This document shows positions 8,440 to 16,709 of a stretch of 59,674 bases of DNA, one piece after another. Numbering within the stretch: the stretch's first letter is position 1; every line of letters starts with the position of its first letter. The notes below the pieces were generated by a model, which had not been told where the DNA came from, searched no databases, and saw nothing but the letters and a program-made list of their open reading frames with translations. The stretch is from Clostridia bacterium. GTDB taxonomy: Bacteria; Bacillota; Clostridia; Christensenellales; Borkfalkiaceae. The translations under genes were made by a program, and so were the position numbers. The stretch lies in the NCBI GenBank assembly GCA_900766495.1, contig CAAFVM010000038.1, positions 1-59,674 of the forward strand. Reading direction: 5' to 3'.

Positions 8440-9291
8440 ATGTTTTTTATGCCTGACGTTTTTAACGGTTTGCCGAACGAAAAGCAAACGCAAACCTTTA
8501 TAGAACTTATAAAAGAAGAAATACATTTTAATTTAAAAAACGCTGAAAACGGGGCTATAAGTCCGTTAACGCATAGTTCGCGGTTAAAAGAAATAAGCGA
8601 ACTCGCACAAAAAGCTATTAAGCAATGTTGCCTTGCGGCGGGCGGGAAGTGCGCCGGCGCCTGCACCGAAAACGCGAGCGAATGCGAACGGTTCTGCTGT
8701 GAAAAAGCGATTGACGAAAAAACTGCGCGCTACGCCGAAGAATTCGTTTCGAAAATTAAAGATTTAAGCGAACTTTGCCTGCTCGACGTTGAAGCGGTTT
8801 TAAACGGCGACCCGTCAGCCGAAAACGACGAAATAGTTTTTAACTGTTTCCCGGGTTTTTTCGCCATACTCGTTTACAGGGTAGCGCATATATTTTATAT
8901 GATGAAAGTGCCGTATTTGCCGCGTATTTTAACCGAATACGCCCATTCGCGCACAGGTATAGATATTAACGCGGGCGCGAAAATAGGCAAGAACTTTTTA
9001 ATAGACCACGGTACCGGCGTAGTTATAGGCGAAACTGCCGAAATAGGCGATAATTGCAGAATTTATCAGGGCGTTACAGTGGGTGCGCTTTCGATAAAAC
9101 CGGGCAGCGGTTCGCGCGGGGAAAAACGCCACCCAACCATAGGCAACGACGTTATAATTTACGCCAACGCCACCATTCTGGGCGGTAAAACCGTAATAGG
9201 CGACGAGTGCGTTATAGGCGGCAACACGTTTATAATAAAATCGGTTCCTTCCAAAACAAAAGTTTTAGCTCAACCCACTTTAAGCGAGTAA
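8440..9291 (+). CDS. cysE: Serine O-acetyltransferase with a cysteine cluster
   Basis: Transfers acetyl from acetyl-CoA to serine, the first step of cysteine synthesis. The C-terminal left-handed beta-helix shows hexapeptide repeats and the signature DHGTGVVIGETAEIGD, then YQGVTVGALS and RHPTIGNDV. Length and form fit the clostridial EpsC-like branch (283 residues). Residues 63-87 contain seven cysteines (63, 64, 71, 75, 82, 86, 87), not usual for this enzyme. The chosen ATG is 3 nt after GGGAG; a second in-frame ATG at 8449 has 12 nt spacing, so the start is uncertain by three codons. It is inserted between recA and rny, which are usually near neighbours. Confidence 0.9.
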   Translation: MFFMPDVFNGLPNEKQTQTFIELIKEEIHFNLKNAENGAISPLTHSSRLKEISELAQKAIKQCCLAAGGKCAGACTENASECERFCCEKAIDEKTARYAEEFVSKIKDLSELCLLDVEAVLNGDPSAENDEIVFNCFPGFFAILVYRVAHIFYMMKVPYLPRILTEYAHSRTGIDINAGAKIGKNFLIDHGTGVVIGETAEIGDNCRIYQGVTVGALSIKPGSGSRGEKRHPTIGNDVIIYANATILGGKTVIGDECVIGGNTFIIKSVPSKTKVLAQPTLSE

Positions 9292-9329
9292 GAGAAAAAA
9301 ATAAGTTTTATTTGCGCGAAAAATGTTTG

Positions 9330-9366
9330 AAAGTGCCGATAATCGACTTATAGCGGGGCTTTTTGA
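9330..9366 (+). repeat. Dispersed TAATCGACTTATAG element, copy after cysE
   Basis: The core TAATCGACTTATAG (9340-9353) is followed by CGGGGCTTTTT. The left flank AAGTGCCGA equals that of the 30496 copy, but the arms pair poorly here. It is nearly identical, from core through CTTTTTG, to the copy inside rsmD-coaD. Confidence 0.7.
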
Positions 9367-9440
9367 AATAAAATGTAAAAAAATGCGGATAGTCTTTCAT
9401 TGAATATGCCGCGAATATAAAAAATAAATCTAAAATATTA

Positions 9441-9475
9441 ACGCAAGGCTTGAATTACGGCTTTGCGTTTTTTAT
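9441..9475 (+). terminator. Rho-independent terminator after cysE
   Basis: ACGCAAGGC (9441-9449) pairs with GCTTTGCGT (one wobble or mismatch) and is followed by TTTTTTAT. Confidence 0.75.
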
Positions 9476-9538
9476 AAACTAATTTTTTATATAAATAAAA
9501 TATATATAAAGTATTCGGAAACATATTCGGCAAAATAA

Positions 9539-9567
9539 TTGACAAAACCCGCCGTATGTTATACAAT
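9539..9567 (+). promoter_or_regulatory. Sigma-A promoter of rny
   Basis: A perfect -35 TTGACA (9539-9544) and a -10 TACAAT (9562-9567) are separated by 17 bp, about 125 nt before the rny ATG. Confidence 0.75.
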
Positions 9568-9690
9568 ATTAAGCGGTAGAATAATATATATCCGTTTACG
9601 TAAGTCGCCATATAAGCCCGAAAACGCGGGTTTGGGGCTACGCGCGCGGTAGTTATATGTTTTATACGCTTACCAGGGAGGTTTAAATCA

Positions 9691-11295
9691 ATGAATTTCG
9701 ATATTAACTCTCTGTTTCTTTTATCGCAGGGCGCTGTTATAGGTATAGCGGCTGCGGTTGCGGTCGTTTTAGGCGTCGCAGGATTTTTGATAGGGTATAA
9801 GCTGCTCGGTATTCAGAGCAAAGGCAAAATAAGCGATGTTGAAAAAACCATTGCTAAAATGAAAGAAGACGCCGCCGCCGAATGCAAACAACTTAAAAAA
9901 GAGGCTATCCTCGAAGCAAAGGAACAGGACTTAAAATTGAGAAACGAATTCGAACGCGAATCCAAAGAAAAACGCGTCGAATTACAAAGAATGGAACAAA
10001 GGCTTAATCAGCGCGACGACGTGCTTAACAAGCGCGACACCGCTCTTATGAAAAAGAACGAAGAGGTAGAAGAGCAAAAACGCCGTTTAGACGCGAAAAT
10101 CGCCGAGGCGAACGCTCTTGCCGAAAAGGTTTCCCGCCAGCACGAACTTATGGTGGAAGAACTTGAAAAAGTCGCTCAATTAAGCAGAGAAGAAGCTAAA
10201 ACTCAAATTATAGAAGCGGTTACCGACGAGGCGAGAAAAGACGCCGCCGTTACGGTTCGCCGCATAGAAGAAGAGGCTAAAGACGAAGCCGAGAAAAAGG
10301 CGAAAGACATTATAAGTTTAGCCATTCAGCGTTGCTGCACCGACCACGCTTCCGAAATAACCGTTTCGGTAGTGCCGCTGCCCAACGACGATATGAAAGC
10401 GAGAATTATCGGGCGCGAGGGCAGAAATATTCGCGCGCTTGAAAACGCAACGGGCGTTGAGGTAGTAATAGACGACACGCCCGAGGTCGTAATTCTTTCG
10501 GGATTCGACCCCGTCCGCCGCGAAGTGGCGAGATTGTCGCTTGAAAAACTTATTTCCGACGGAAGAATTCACCCCGCTCGTATAGAAGAAACAGTTGAGA
10601 AAACCACCAAGGAACTCGACCAGAAAATTAAAGAAGCGGGCGAAGCCGCCATGTTCGATTGCGGCTTGTTCGGCATTCACCCCGAACTTATTAAACTTTT
10701 GGGCAGACTGAAATACAGAACCAGTTACGGGCAGAACGTGTTGCAGCACTCCATAGAGGTTGCTTATCTTGCGGGGCTTATGGCGCAGGAACTCGGCGTA
10801 GACGTGAACCTTGCCAAGCGCGGCGGGCTTTTACACGATATAGGTAAAGCCGTAGACCACGAGGTAGAGGGTACTCACATTCAGATAGGAACCGACCTTG
10901 CCAAGAAGTATAAAGAAAACAAAAACGTTATAAACTGCATACAGGCGCACCACGGCGACGTAGAGCCTAAAACCATCGAAGCGGTTCTCGTACAGGCTGC
11001 CGACGCCATATCGGGCGCTCGTCCCGGTGCAAGGCGCGAAACCAGCACCAACTACATTAAACGTCTTGAATCGCTCGAGGGCATCGCTTCAAGCTTTAAC
11101 GGGGTTGAAAAGAGCTACGCCATTCAGGCGGGCAGGGAAATCCGCGTAATAGTCAAGCCCGAACAGGTAGACGACGCGAAAGCCATGTTCCTCGCAAAAG
11201 ACATAGCGAAGAAAATAGAAAGCGAACTCGAATATCCGGGGCAGATAAAGGTAAACGTAATAAGGGAATCGCGCGCGGTGGAATACGCGAAGTAA
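9691..11295 (+). CDS. rny: Ribonuclease Y
   Basis: Membrane-anchored endoribonuclease that starts mRNA decay in Firmicutes. One N-terminal membrane segment (about 14-38) is followed by a long charged coiled coil (about 45-205), a KH domain with GREGRNIRALE (about 220-290) and an HD domain with LLHDIGKAVDHE (catalytic His382-Asp383). Its 534 residues agree with the family (~520). AGGGAGG ahead of the ATG is a strong ribosome binding site. It has its own promoter and a terminator after it, so it is probably monocistronic. Confidence 0.97.
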   Translation: MNFDINSLFLLSQGAVIGIAAAVAVVLGVAGFLIGYKLLGIQSKGKISDVEKTIAKMKEDAAAECKQLKKEAILEAKEQDLKLRNEFERESKEKRVELQRMEQRLNQRDDVLNKRDTALMKKNEEVEEQKRRLDAKIAEANALAEKVSRQHELMVEELEKVAQLSREEAKTQIIEAVTDEARKDAAVTVRRIEEEAKDEAEKKAKDIISLAIQRCCTDHASEITVSVVPLPNDDMKARIIGREGRNIRALENATGVEVVIDDTPEVVILSGFDPVRREVARLSLEKLISDGRIHPARIEETVEKTTKELDQKIKEAGEAAMFDCGLFGIHPELIKLLGRLKYRTSYGQNVLQHSIEVAYLAGLMAQELGVDVNLAKRGGLLHDIGKAVDHEVEGTHIQIGTDLAKKYKENKNVINCIQAHHGDVEPKTIEAVLVQAADAISGARPGARRETSTNYIKRLESLEGIASSFNGVEKSYAIQAGREIRVIVKPEQVDDAKAMFLAKDIAKKIESELEYPGQIKVNVIRESRAVEYAK

Positions 11296-11387
11296 GCTGC
11301 CGCTTAACGTCGCGTTCGAACCCGTTTTGCGGTTTACGCTAATTCATTCAATTATTAAAAGCCGTTTTGCGGCGAAAAACAAACGAA

Positions 11388-11422
11388 AAAAGGCAGCGTT
11401 TTTATGGCGTTGCCTTTTATTT
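11388..11422 (+). terminator. Rho-independent terminator after rny
   Basis: AAAGGCAGCG pairs with CGTTGCCTTT across a short loop and is followed by TATTTT. Confidence 0.75.
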
Positions 11423-11482
11423 TAACCCGTTCTGCGCGGCAAAATTATGCCCGCGTTAACGTTTTAACGCAAGAGGAGGACT

Positions 11483-13372
11483 ATGCGAGCCGACCTTGAA
11501 AACAAAATAAGGCTTTTGCCCACCAATCCCGGCGTTTACGTAATGTTAGACCGCGACGGCACCATAATTTACGTGGGTAAGGCGAAAAACTTAAAAAATC
11601 GCGTAACGCAATATTTTTACGACAACGCCAAAACCGATAAAGTTATGGCAATGGTTTCGAACATCGCCGATTTTTATTATATAATAACAAATTCGGAAGC
11701 GGACGCGCTGTCGCTTGAAAACAACTTAATAAAAAAGAACAAACCCAAATACAACATTCTTTTAAAAGACGATAAAACGTATCCTTATATTAAGGTGAAT
11801 TTAAAAGACGATTACCCGCGGTTCGAGGTTACAAGAAAACTTAAAAAGGACGGCGCGCGATATTTCGGACCGTATATGGTGGGCGTTGCGGCAAGCGACG
11901 TTATTGACATAATAAACCTTGCGTTTCGCCTGCGCACATGCAAAGCGCCCATAACCGAGGGCGGCAAAAAGAAAAAAGAATGCCTCGAATATCATATAGG
12001 GAGGTGTCTTGCCCCGTGCAACGGGCTTTGTACGAAAAGCGAGTATGCCGAAGCCGTTTCCGCGGCTACCGACTTTCTGGGCGGCAACGACGATGCGGTT
12101 GAAAACATTCTGCGCGAAAAAATGCTTAAATTTTCGCAGAACGAAGAGTTCGAGCTTGCTCTTGCCTATCGCGATAAAATAAAAATTCTTAACAAAATAA
12201 GCGAGAAAAAAATAACCTCGCTCAATCGTTTTATTTCGTGCGACGCGATTTCGGTGGCTACCGATAAAATACACTCGGCAATAAACGTTTTAATAATGCG
12301 AAGCGGCAGAATGTCGGGCGGAAAACATTTCGCGTTCGAAGACGGCTCGCAAAGCGAAGAAGAATGCCTTGAAAATTTTTTGGTACGATTTTACGATAAA
12401 AACAACGCCTTGCCCGACGAAATTTTAGTAAACCGCGAACTTAAAAACACCGAACTTATAGAAAATTACCTTAAAGAACAGGGCGGCAAAAAAACGCGCA
12501 TACTTTTTCCCAAGCAGGGCGTGCGCAAACAGCTTGTGGATATGGCGGAGCTTAACGCGCGCGATTATCTTGAAAAATCGATTGATAAAATCAAGCATAA
12601 AGACGATATGACGCTTTCCGCGTGCGAGCGGCTTAAAACCGTGCTGTCGCTTAAAAAATACCCGCGCAGAATAGAATGTTACGATATTTCGCACGTTTCG
12701 GGCGTGGATAAAGTAGGCTCGATGGTGGTGTTTATCGACGGAGTTAAAAGCCCCGACGATTACAGGCGTTTCCGCATAAAAACCGTTGATGGCAACGACG
12801 ATTTCGCCTCGCTGCAAGAGGTTTTGTCGCGAAGAATAGAGCGAATGAAAAGCGACCCCGAGCGGTTTCCGAAACCCGATTTGATTTTGATCGACGGCGG
12901 CAAGGGGCAACTTTCCTCGGTTAAAGAAACTTTTGAAAAAGAGGGCGTTACCGATATTGACCTTATTTCCATTGCCAAACAGCAGGAGGAAATTTTCACG
13001 CTCAACGTCGACGAACCGGTTGTTTTAGAGCGGCGGGATTACTGTTTGCGGCTGTTGCAACGCCTGCGCGACGAAGCTCATCGATTCGCCATAACCTATC
13101 ACCGCTCCACGCACAACAAACGCAGTTTTCAAAGCGTGCTTTCCGAAATCGACGGACTGGGCAAAAAGCGCATAAACGCCTTGCTTATAGCGTTCGGCAG
13201 CGTTGCCGAAATTAAAAACGCTTCGGTTGAAGAACTTGAAGCGGTTGACGGCATAGGCGAAAAACGCGCGAAAACCATTAAAGAGTTTTTTGAAAAACAG
13301 GACGAAAAGAGCAGTAAAAACGAAAATAGCGACAATAACAAAAATAACGAGAAAATTACCGAAAAAGAATAA
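11483..13372 (+). CDS. uvrC: Excinuclease ABC subunit C
   Basis: Makes the dual incisions of nucleotide excision repair with UvrA and UvrB. The N-terminal GIY-YIG nuclease domain (about 10-95) contains NPGVYVMLDRDG and IIYVGKAKNLKNRV. A cysteine set lies near 150-185. The UVR UvrB-binding motif is at about 210-245, followed by the RNase H-like nuclease (ECYDISH, then LILIDGGKGQL) and tandem helix-hairpin-helix (about 560-610). Its 629 residues are normal. The tail beyond ~615 is Asn/Lys/Glu rich. The stop codon is 13 nt before hprK, a pairing common in Clostridia. Confidence 0.97.
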   Translation: MRADLENKIRLLPTNPGVYVMLDRDGTIIYVGKAKNLKNRVTQYFYDNAKTDKVMAMVSNIADFYYIITNSEADALSLENNLIKKNKPKYNILLKDDKTYPYIKVNLKDDYPRFEVTRKLKKDGARYFGPYMVGVAASDVIDIINLAFRLRTCKAPITEGGKKKKECLEYHIGRCLAPCNGLCTKSEYAEAVSAATDFLGGNDDAVENILREKMLKFSQNEEFELALAYRDKIKILNKISEKKITSLNRFISCDAISVATDKIHSAINVLIMRSGRMSGGKHFAFEDGSQSEEECLENFLVRFYDKNNALPDEILVNRELKNTELIENYLKEQGGKKTRILFPKQGVRKQLVDMAELNARDYLEKSIDKIKHKDDMTLSACERLKTVLSLKKYPRRIECYDISHVSGVDKVGSMVVFIDGVKSPDDYRRFRIKTVDGNDDFASLQEVLSRRIERMKSDPERFPKPDLILIDGGKGQLSSVKETFEKEGVTDIDLISIAKQQEEIFTLNVDEPVVLERRDYCLRLLQRLRDEAHRFAITYHRSTHNKRSFQSVLSEIDGLGKKRINALLIAFGSVAEIKNASVEELEAVDGIGEKRAKTIKEFFEKQDEKSSKNENSDNNKNNEKITEKE

Positions 13373-13385
13373 AAGGAGAATTTAT

Positions 13386-14327
13386 ATGGTAAGAAAACCC
13401 AAAAAACCCGAAAGCGAGCCTAAAATAGTAACGGTAGAGGAATTCGCCTCGAAACTTGAACTTGAAACTTTGGTTAACGGTTGCGGCGAAATTGCCATAT
13501 CGTCGATAAATATATCCCGTCCGGGGCTTCAACTGTGCGGGTTTTATAAACATTTCGCAAGCGACCGCGTGCAGGTTATAGGCAACGCCGAACACGAATA
13601 TCTGCGTTGTTTGAAAGCCGACGAGCGCGAGCAGAAAATAGATGAACTGTTCAAGTGCGAACTGCCTTGTTTAATAGTTTCGCGCGGGCTGGAAGTTCCC
13701 GAATGTATTGTTAAAGCCGCCGAAAAATACGGCACTCCGCTTTATCGTTCGCAGGCTATAACCACCGTTCTTATTCACGATTTAATGCTTTATTTGAACG
13801 ATTTGCTTGCCCCCACGACGGTTATTCACGGCGAGCTTTTAGACGTTTCGGGCGTGGGCGTGCTTATAACCGGCGAGGCGGGCATAGGCAAAAGCGAAAC
13901 CGCGCTTGAACTTATAACCCGCGGACATCGTTTGGTTGCCGACGACACGGTGCACGTAAAAAACAGAAGCGATTTGCTTGTTGGAACCTGCCCGGCGAAA
14001 ATTCAATATTTTATGGAGGTCAGGGGGCTTGGCATAATCAACGTTAAAACCATGTTCGGACCCGGCTCCATTCGCCCCGAAAAAACCGTGGACTTGGTGG
14101 CGCACCTCGTGCATTGGGACGAAAAGCGGGAATACGACCGCCTTGGCGACGAACGTACCACCGCCACGATTTTGGGCATAGAAAAGCCCAAGCACATTAT
14201 TCCGGTTAGCCCGGGGCGCAACATTCCGGTAATTATTGAAACCGCGGCAAGAAAATACAGGCTCGAACAGCTTGGTTACAGCGCGCTCGACGAGCTTTTG
14301 AACGCTTCTTTCAACAATAAACAGTAA
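13386..14327 (+). CDS. hprK: HPr kinase/phosphorylase
   Basis: Phosphorylates HPr on serine for carbon catabolite control. The C-terminal kinase domain has Walker A GEAGIGKS (163-170), where the family usually has GxSGxGKS, and the capping segment EVRGLGIINV. The N-terminal domain is the DRTGG-like fold. The frame is open back to 13290 inside uvrC, but the ATG at 13386 is preceded by AAGGAG at ideal distance, so the protein starts MVRKPKK and has 313 residues, the normal length. It is probably cotranscribed with uvrC. Confidence 0.95.
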   Translation: MVRKPKKPESEPKIVTVEEFASKLELETLVNGCGEIAISSINISRPGLQLCGFYKHFASDRVQVIGNAEHEYLRCLKADEREQKIDELFKCELPCLIVSRGLEVPECIVKAAEKYGTPLYRSQAITTVLIHDLMLYLNDLLAPTTVIHGELLDVSGVGVLITGEAGIGKSETALELITRGHRLVADDTVHVKNRSDLLVGTCPAKIQYFMEVRGLGIINVKTMFGPGSIRPEKTVDLVAHLVHWDEKREYDRLGDERTTATILGIEKPKHIIPVSPGRNIPVIIETAARKYRLEQLGYSALDELLNASFNNKQ

Positions 14328-14439
14328 CGCCTTTACGGTTGGCAATTATTGCGGTGCTTCGCATAAAATAACAGGGCGGCGTTTTTGCAAGGCTTTTAGG
14401 GGGGTTGCGTTTGCCGCTTTGCGCGTTTTGGGAGCGAGA

Positions 14440-14445
14440 ATGTAA
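14440..14445 (+). promoter_or_regulatory. Minimal start-stop ORF (ATGTAA) before alr
   Basis: GGGAG (14430-14434) is best spaced for the ATG at 14440, which is followed at once by TAA; the TTG start of alr begins one nucleotide later at 14446. This could hold ribosomes for re-initiation or simply be chance. Confidence 0.35.
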
Positions 14446-15558
14446 TTGAGTAGTCAGCCTTTTGCCGTAGTAAACCTTAAAAACGTTATAAACAACGCGA
14501 AAATAATAAAAAAAGCCTGCGCGCCCGCAAAGTTTTGTGCGGTAGTAAAAGCCGACGGCTACGGGCACGGTTGCGCCGAAATTGCTTCCGCTATCGACGG
14601 AGTTGCAGATTTTTTCGCCGTGGGGTGCGTTGACGAGGGCGTTAAATTGCGGTTTGCGGGGGTAACCGCGCCCGTGCTTTGCTTAATTCCCGTAAGCGAG
14701 AGGGAATACGACCGCGCCCGCCGCTATAACGTGCAGGTTACGTTAAGTTCGATTGCGGGCATAGAAAAATTTTGCGAATATGCGAAAAGTCGCACGGCGC
14801 CCGCATTTCAACTTGCGATAAACAGCGGAATGAATCGGCTCGGGCTTGACGAAGCCGAGTTTAAATCCGCGATTTTAAAGTTATATTCTGCCGGGGCAAC
14901 GGGTAAAAACGGTTTGTTTTGCGGCATTTTTTCACATTTTTATAACGTCTGCGATTATTCTTCCTGTGAAAAACAATATTATGATTTTTTACGGGCGGCA
15001 GACTTGTTTTCGGGGTTAGGCTCGAATTTCGCGCACATAGCGTCGAGCGGCGCACTGATATATTACGGCAGCCGTTTCAGAATGAAAGCAGTGCGCGCGG
15101 GGCTTGCTTTATACGGATATATGCCAGATAAAACTATAAAAGGTTGCGGACGAACCGCCGATATAAATCGCGATTTTTACGGATTAAAACCGGTTATGAG
15201 CGTGTATGCGAGCGTGTTTAACAGGCGTCGTTTGGCTGCGGGCGAACATTTATTATACGGCGAAGAGCCGGTTTCCTCGCCGGTCGAGGCAGATATTGCC
15301 GGGTACGGGTATTTTTACGGATTTAAATCGGGAACAGGCATAAAACCTGCATGTATGAATATATGCGCGGTTGAGCATAACGCAAAAAACGTTTTATCCT
15401 GCGAGGCTTTATTGAATTTTCGCGGCGAGTACGGCGAAAGTTTAAGCGACTGCGTTTGCATATTCAATAACGCCGAAGAAGCAGCCGAGCGCGCGGGTGT
15501 AAGCGTTTACGAGGTTTTAACCTCTGCGCGAAATATTAGAAAATATTATTTGAAATAG
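14446..15558 (+). CDS. alr: Alanine racemase, divergent C-terminal domain
   Basis: PLP enzyme converting L-alanine to D-alanine for peptidoglycan. The N-terminal barrel carries the PLP-lysine signature VVKADGYGHG (Lys near residue 35) and INSGMNRLG, then RAGLALYGY. The C-terminal domain is unusual: the usual GYxDG appears as GYGYFYG, and the usual SMD-type motif is replaced by PACMNICAV. The very end (VYEVLTS, then RKYY) is typical. At 370 residues the length is normal. The start is TTG, 11 nt after GGGAG and directly after an ATGTAA. Activity as an alanine racemase is likely but less certain than the fold. Confidence 0.85.
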   Translation: MSSQPFAVVNLKNVINNAKIIKKACAPAKFCAVVKADGYGHGCAEIASAIDGVADFFAVGCVDEGVKLRFAGVTAPVLCLIPVSEREYDRARRYNVQVTLSSIAGIEKFCEYAKSRTAPAFQLAINSGMNRLGLDEAEFKSAILKLYSAGATGKNGLFCGIFSHFYNVCDYSSCEKQYYDFLRAADLFSGLGSNFAHIASSGALIYYGSRFRMKAVRAGLALYGYMPDKTIKGCGRTADINRDFYGLKPVMSVYASVFNRRRLAAGEHLLYGEEPVSSPVEADIAGYGYFYGFKSGTGIKPACMNICAVEHNAKNVLSCEALLNFRGEYGESLSDCVCIFNNAEEAAERAGVSVYEVLTSARNIRKYYLK

Positions 15559-15574
15559 CTTTGATTTTTATAAA

Positions 15575-15601
15575 AAGTCGGGCTATAAGTCGATTATCAT
15601 A
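15575..15601 (-). repeat. Dispersed TAATCGACTTATAG element, minus-strand copy before rsmD-coaD
   Basis: On the minus strand the core TAATCGACTTATAG (15583-15596) is followed by CCCGACTTTTTATAAA. The upstream side has no complementary arm, so it does not form a terminator for either strand. It ends about 18 nt before the rsmD-coaD start. Confidence 0.7.
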
Positions 15602-15618
15602 TAGTTAAAGGAAAAATT

Positions 15619-16632
15619 ATGCGTATTATTGCGGGTAAATACAAAGGAAAAAATCTTGCCGAGTTCGACGGACAAGCCGTCCGTCCCACGTCGGACAGGG
15701 CGCGAGAAGCGTTGTTTTCGTCGCTGCAATTCGAAATTAGCGGCAAAACTTTTTTAGACGCGTTTTGCGGGAGCGGCGCCGTGGGGATAGAGGCGTTGTC
15801 GCGCGGGGCGAAAGAGGTAGTTTTTACCGACGTATCGAAAACTTCGTGCGAACTTACTTTAAAAAATCTGCGTTCGGTAAAAGAAAACGCCCGCCCGATT
15901 TTTACCGACGCCAAAGAATATTTAGCGCGTACGGACAAGCGGTTCGACATAATATTTTTAGACCCGCCTTACAAGTCGAACGAAATTGTTCCTTGCCTCG
16001 AAATCATAGCGAAGCGCAAAATTTTAAATGACGGCGGGGTGGTGGTTGCCGAAGCCGCAACTGTCGTTAATCGACTTATAGTGGGGCTTTTTGTAGAAAA
16101 AACGCGAAAATACGGCGCGGCGACTTTTACGTATTTCAGAAAAGAAAACGAAGACGTATGCGTGTTTGCAGGCAGTTTCGACCCCGTTACCAAAGGACAC
16201 GAACAAATTGTGAATGCGGCGTTGAAAAAGTATGAAAAGGTTATAGTCGCACTTGGGGTAAATGACCAAAAAACATATACGTTCACCCGCCCCGAACGGC
16301 TTAATATGTTAAACGCCGCTTTTTCCGATACGGAGGGGGTAACCGTAACCGAGTTCGACGGGCTTTTAGTCGATTTTATGAAACATAGCCGCGTTATGAA
16401 CAACGTTCGCGGACTGCGCGACGACAAAGATTTTTCTTACGAGCAGAATATGTATGAATACAACAAAAAACTTTTGCCCGAACTTAAAAACGACTATATA
16501 AGCGGCGATTTAAAAACCGTGTCGTCTACGTCGGCGCGCGCCGCGCTCGAAAAGGGCGAGGGCGAAGAAGCATATCTTTCGGAAAAAGTTTTGCCGCTTG
16601 CGAAAAAATATTTTGCGGCGAAAAAACAATAA
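15619..16632 (+). CDS. Fusion of 16S rRNA m2G966 methyltransferase RsmD and phosphopantetheine adenylyltransferase CoaD
   Basis: One continuous 337-residue frame covers two usually separate neighbours. Residues 1-180 are RsmD, a SAM-dependent 16S rRNA guanine-N2 methyltransferase: start MRIIAGKYKGK, RPTSDRAREALF, and the catalytic LDPPYK. Residues 184-337 are CoaD, which makes dephospho-CoA: FAGSFDPVTKGH with the nucleotidyltransferase HxGH-like motif, VRGLRDDKDFSYEQNM and VSSTSARAAL. In Bacillus the pair is ylbH-ylbI followed by ylbJ, and ylbJ is also the next gene here, convergent. The junction lacks a CoaD start codon and ribosome site. A copy of the dispersed element lies in frame at 16068-16093, encoding part of the last RsmD strand (VNRLIVGLFV). 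AAAGG before ATG supports the start. Confidence 0.92.
   Translation: MRIIAGKYKGKNLAEFDGQAVRPTSDRAREALFSSLQFEISGKTFLDAFCGSGAVGIEALSRGAKEVVFTDVSKTSCELTLKNLRSVKENARPIFTDAKEYLARTDKRFDIIFLDPPYKSNEIVPCLEIIAKRKILNDGGVVVAEAATVVNRLIVGLFVEKTRKYGAATFTYFRKENEDVCVFAGSFDPVTKGHEQIVNAALKKYEKVIVALGVNDQKTYTFTRPERLNMLNAAFSDTEGVTVTEFDGLLVDFMKHSRVMNNVRGLRDDKDFSYEQNMYEYNKKLLPELKNDYISGDLKTVSSTSARAALEKGEGEEAYLSEKVLPLAKKYFAAKKQ
16060..16095 (+). repeat. Dispersed TAATCGACTTATAG element inside the rsmD-coaD reading frame
   Basis: The core (16068-16081) plus TGGGGCTTTTTGTA matches the intergenic copy at 9340 in all but a couple of positions. It is read in frame near the end of the RsmD part, just before the junction with CoaD. 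Confidence 0.75.
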
Positions 16633-16709
16633 AACACGCGGCTTTTACGCGGTTTTATACACGCGCAATCGTGGCGTTTACATCGTGGCTAAACGCGGCG
16701 TTTATAAAT

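Larger units (their letters stand above)
9292..9690. other. Intergenic region cysE-rny
   Basis: About 400 nt without a gene. It holds the dispersed element at 9330-9366, a terminator at 9441-9475, an AT-rich stretch, the rny promoter at 9539-9567, and a ~110-nt 5' leader for rny with a small CCCG/CGGG hairpin near 9620. Confidence 0.7.

Noticed and set aside
13290..13385. Longer N-terminus of hprK overlapping uvrC
   Set aside because: The strong AAGGAG and the usual protein beginning favour the ATG at 13386; the extension is the shifted-frame reading of the Lys/Asn-rich uvrC end.
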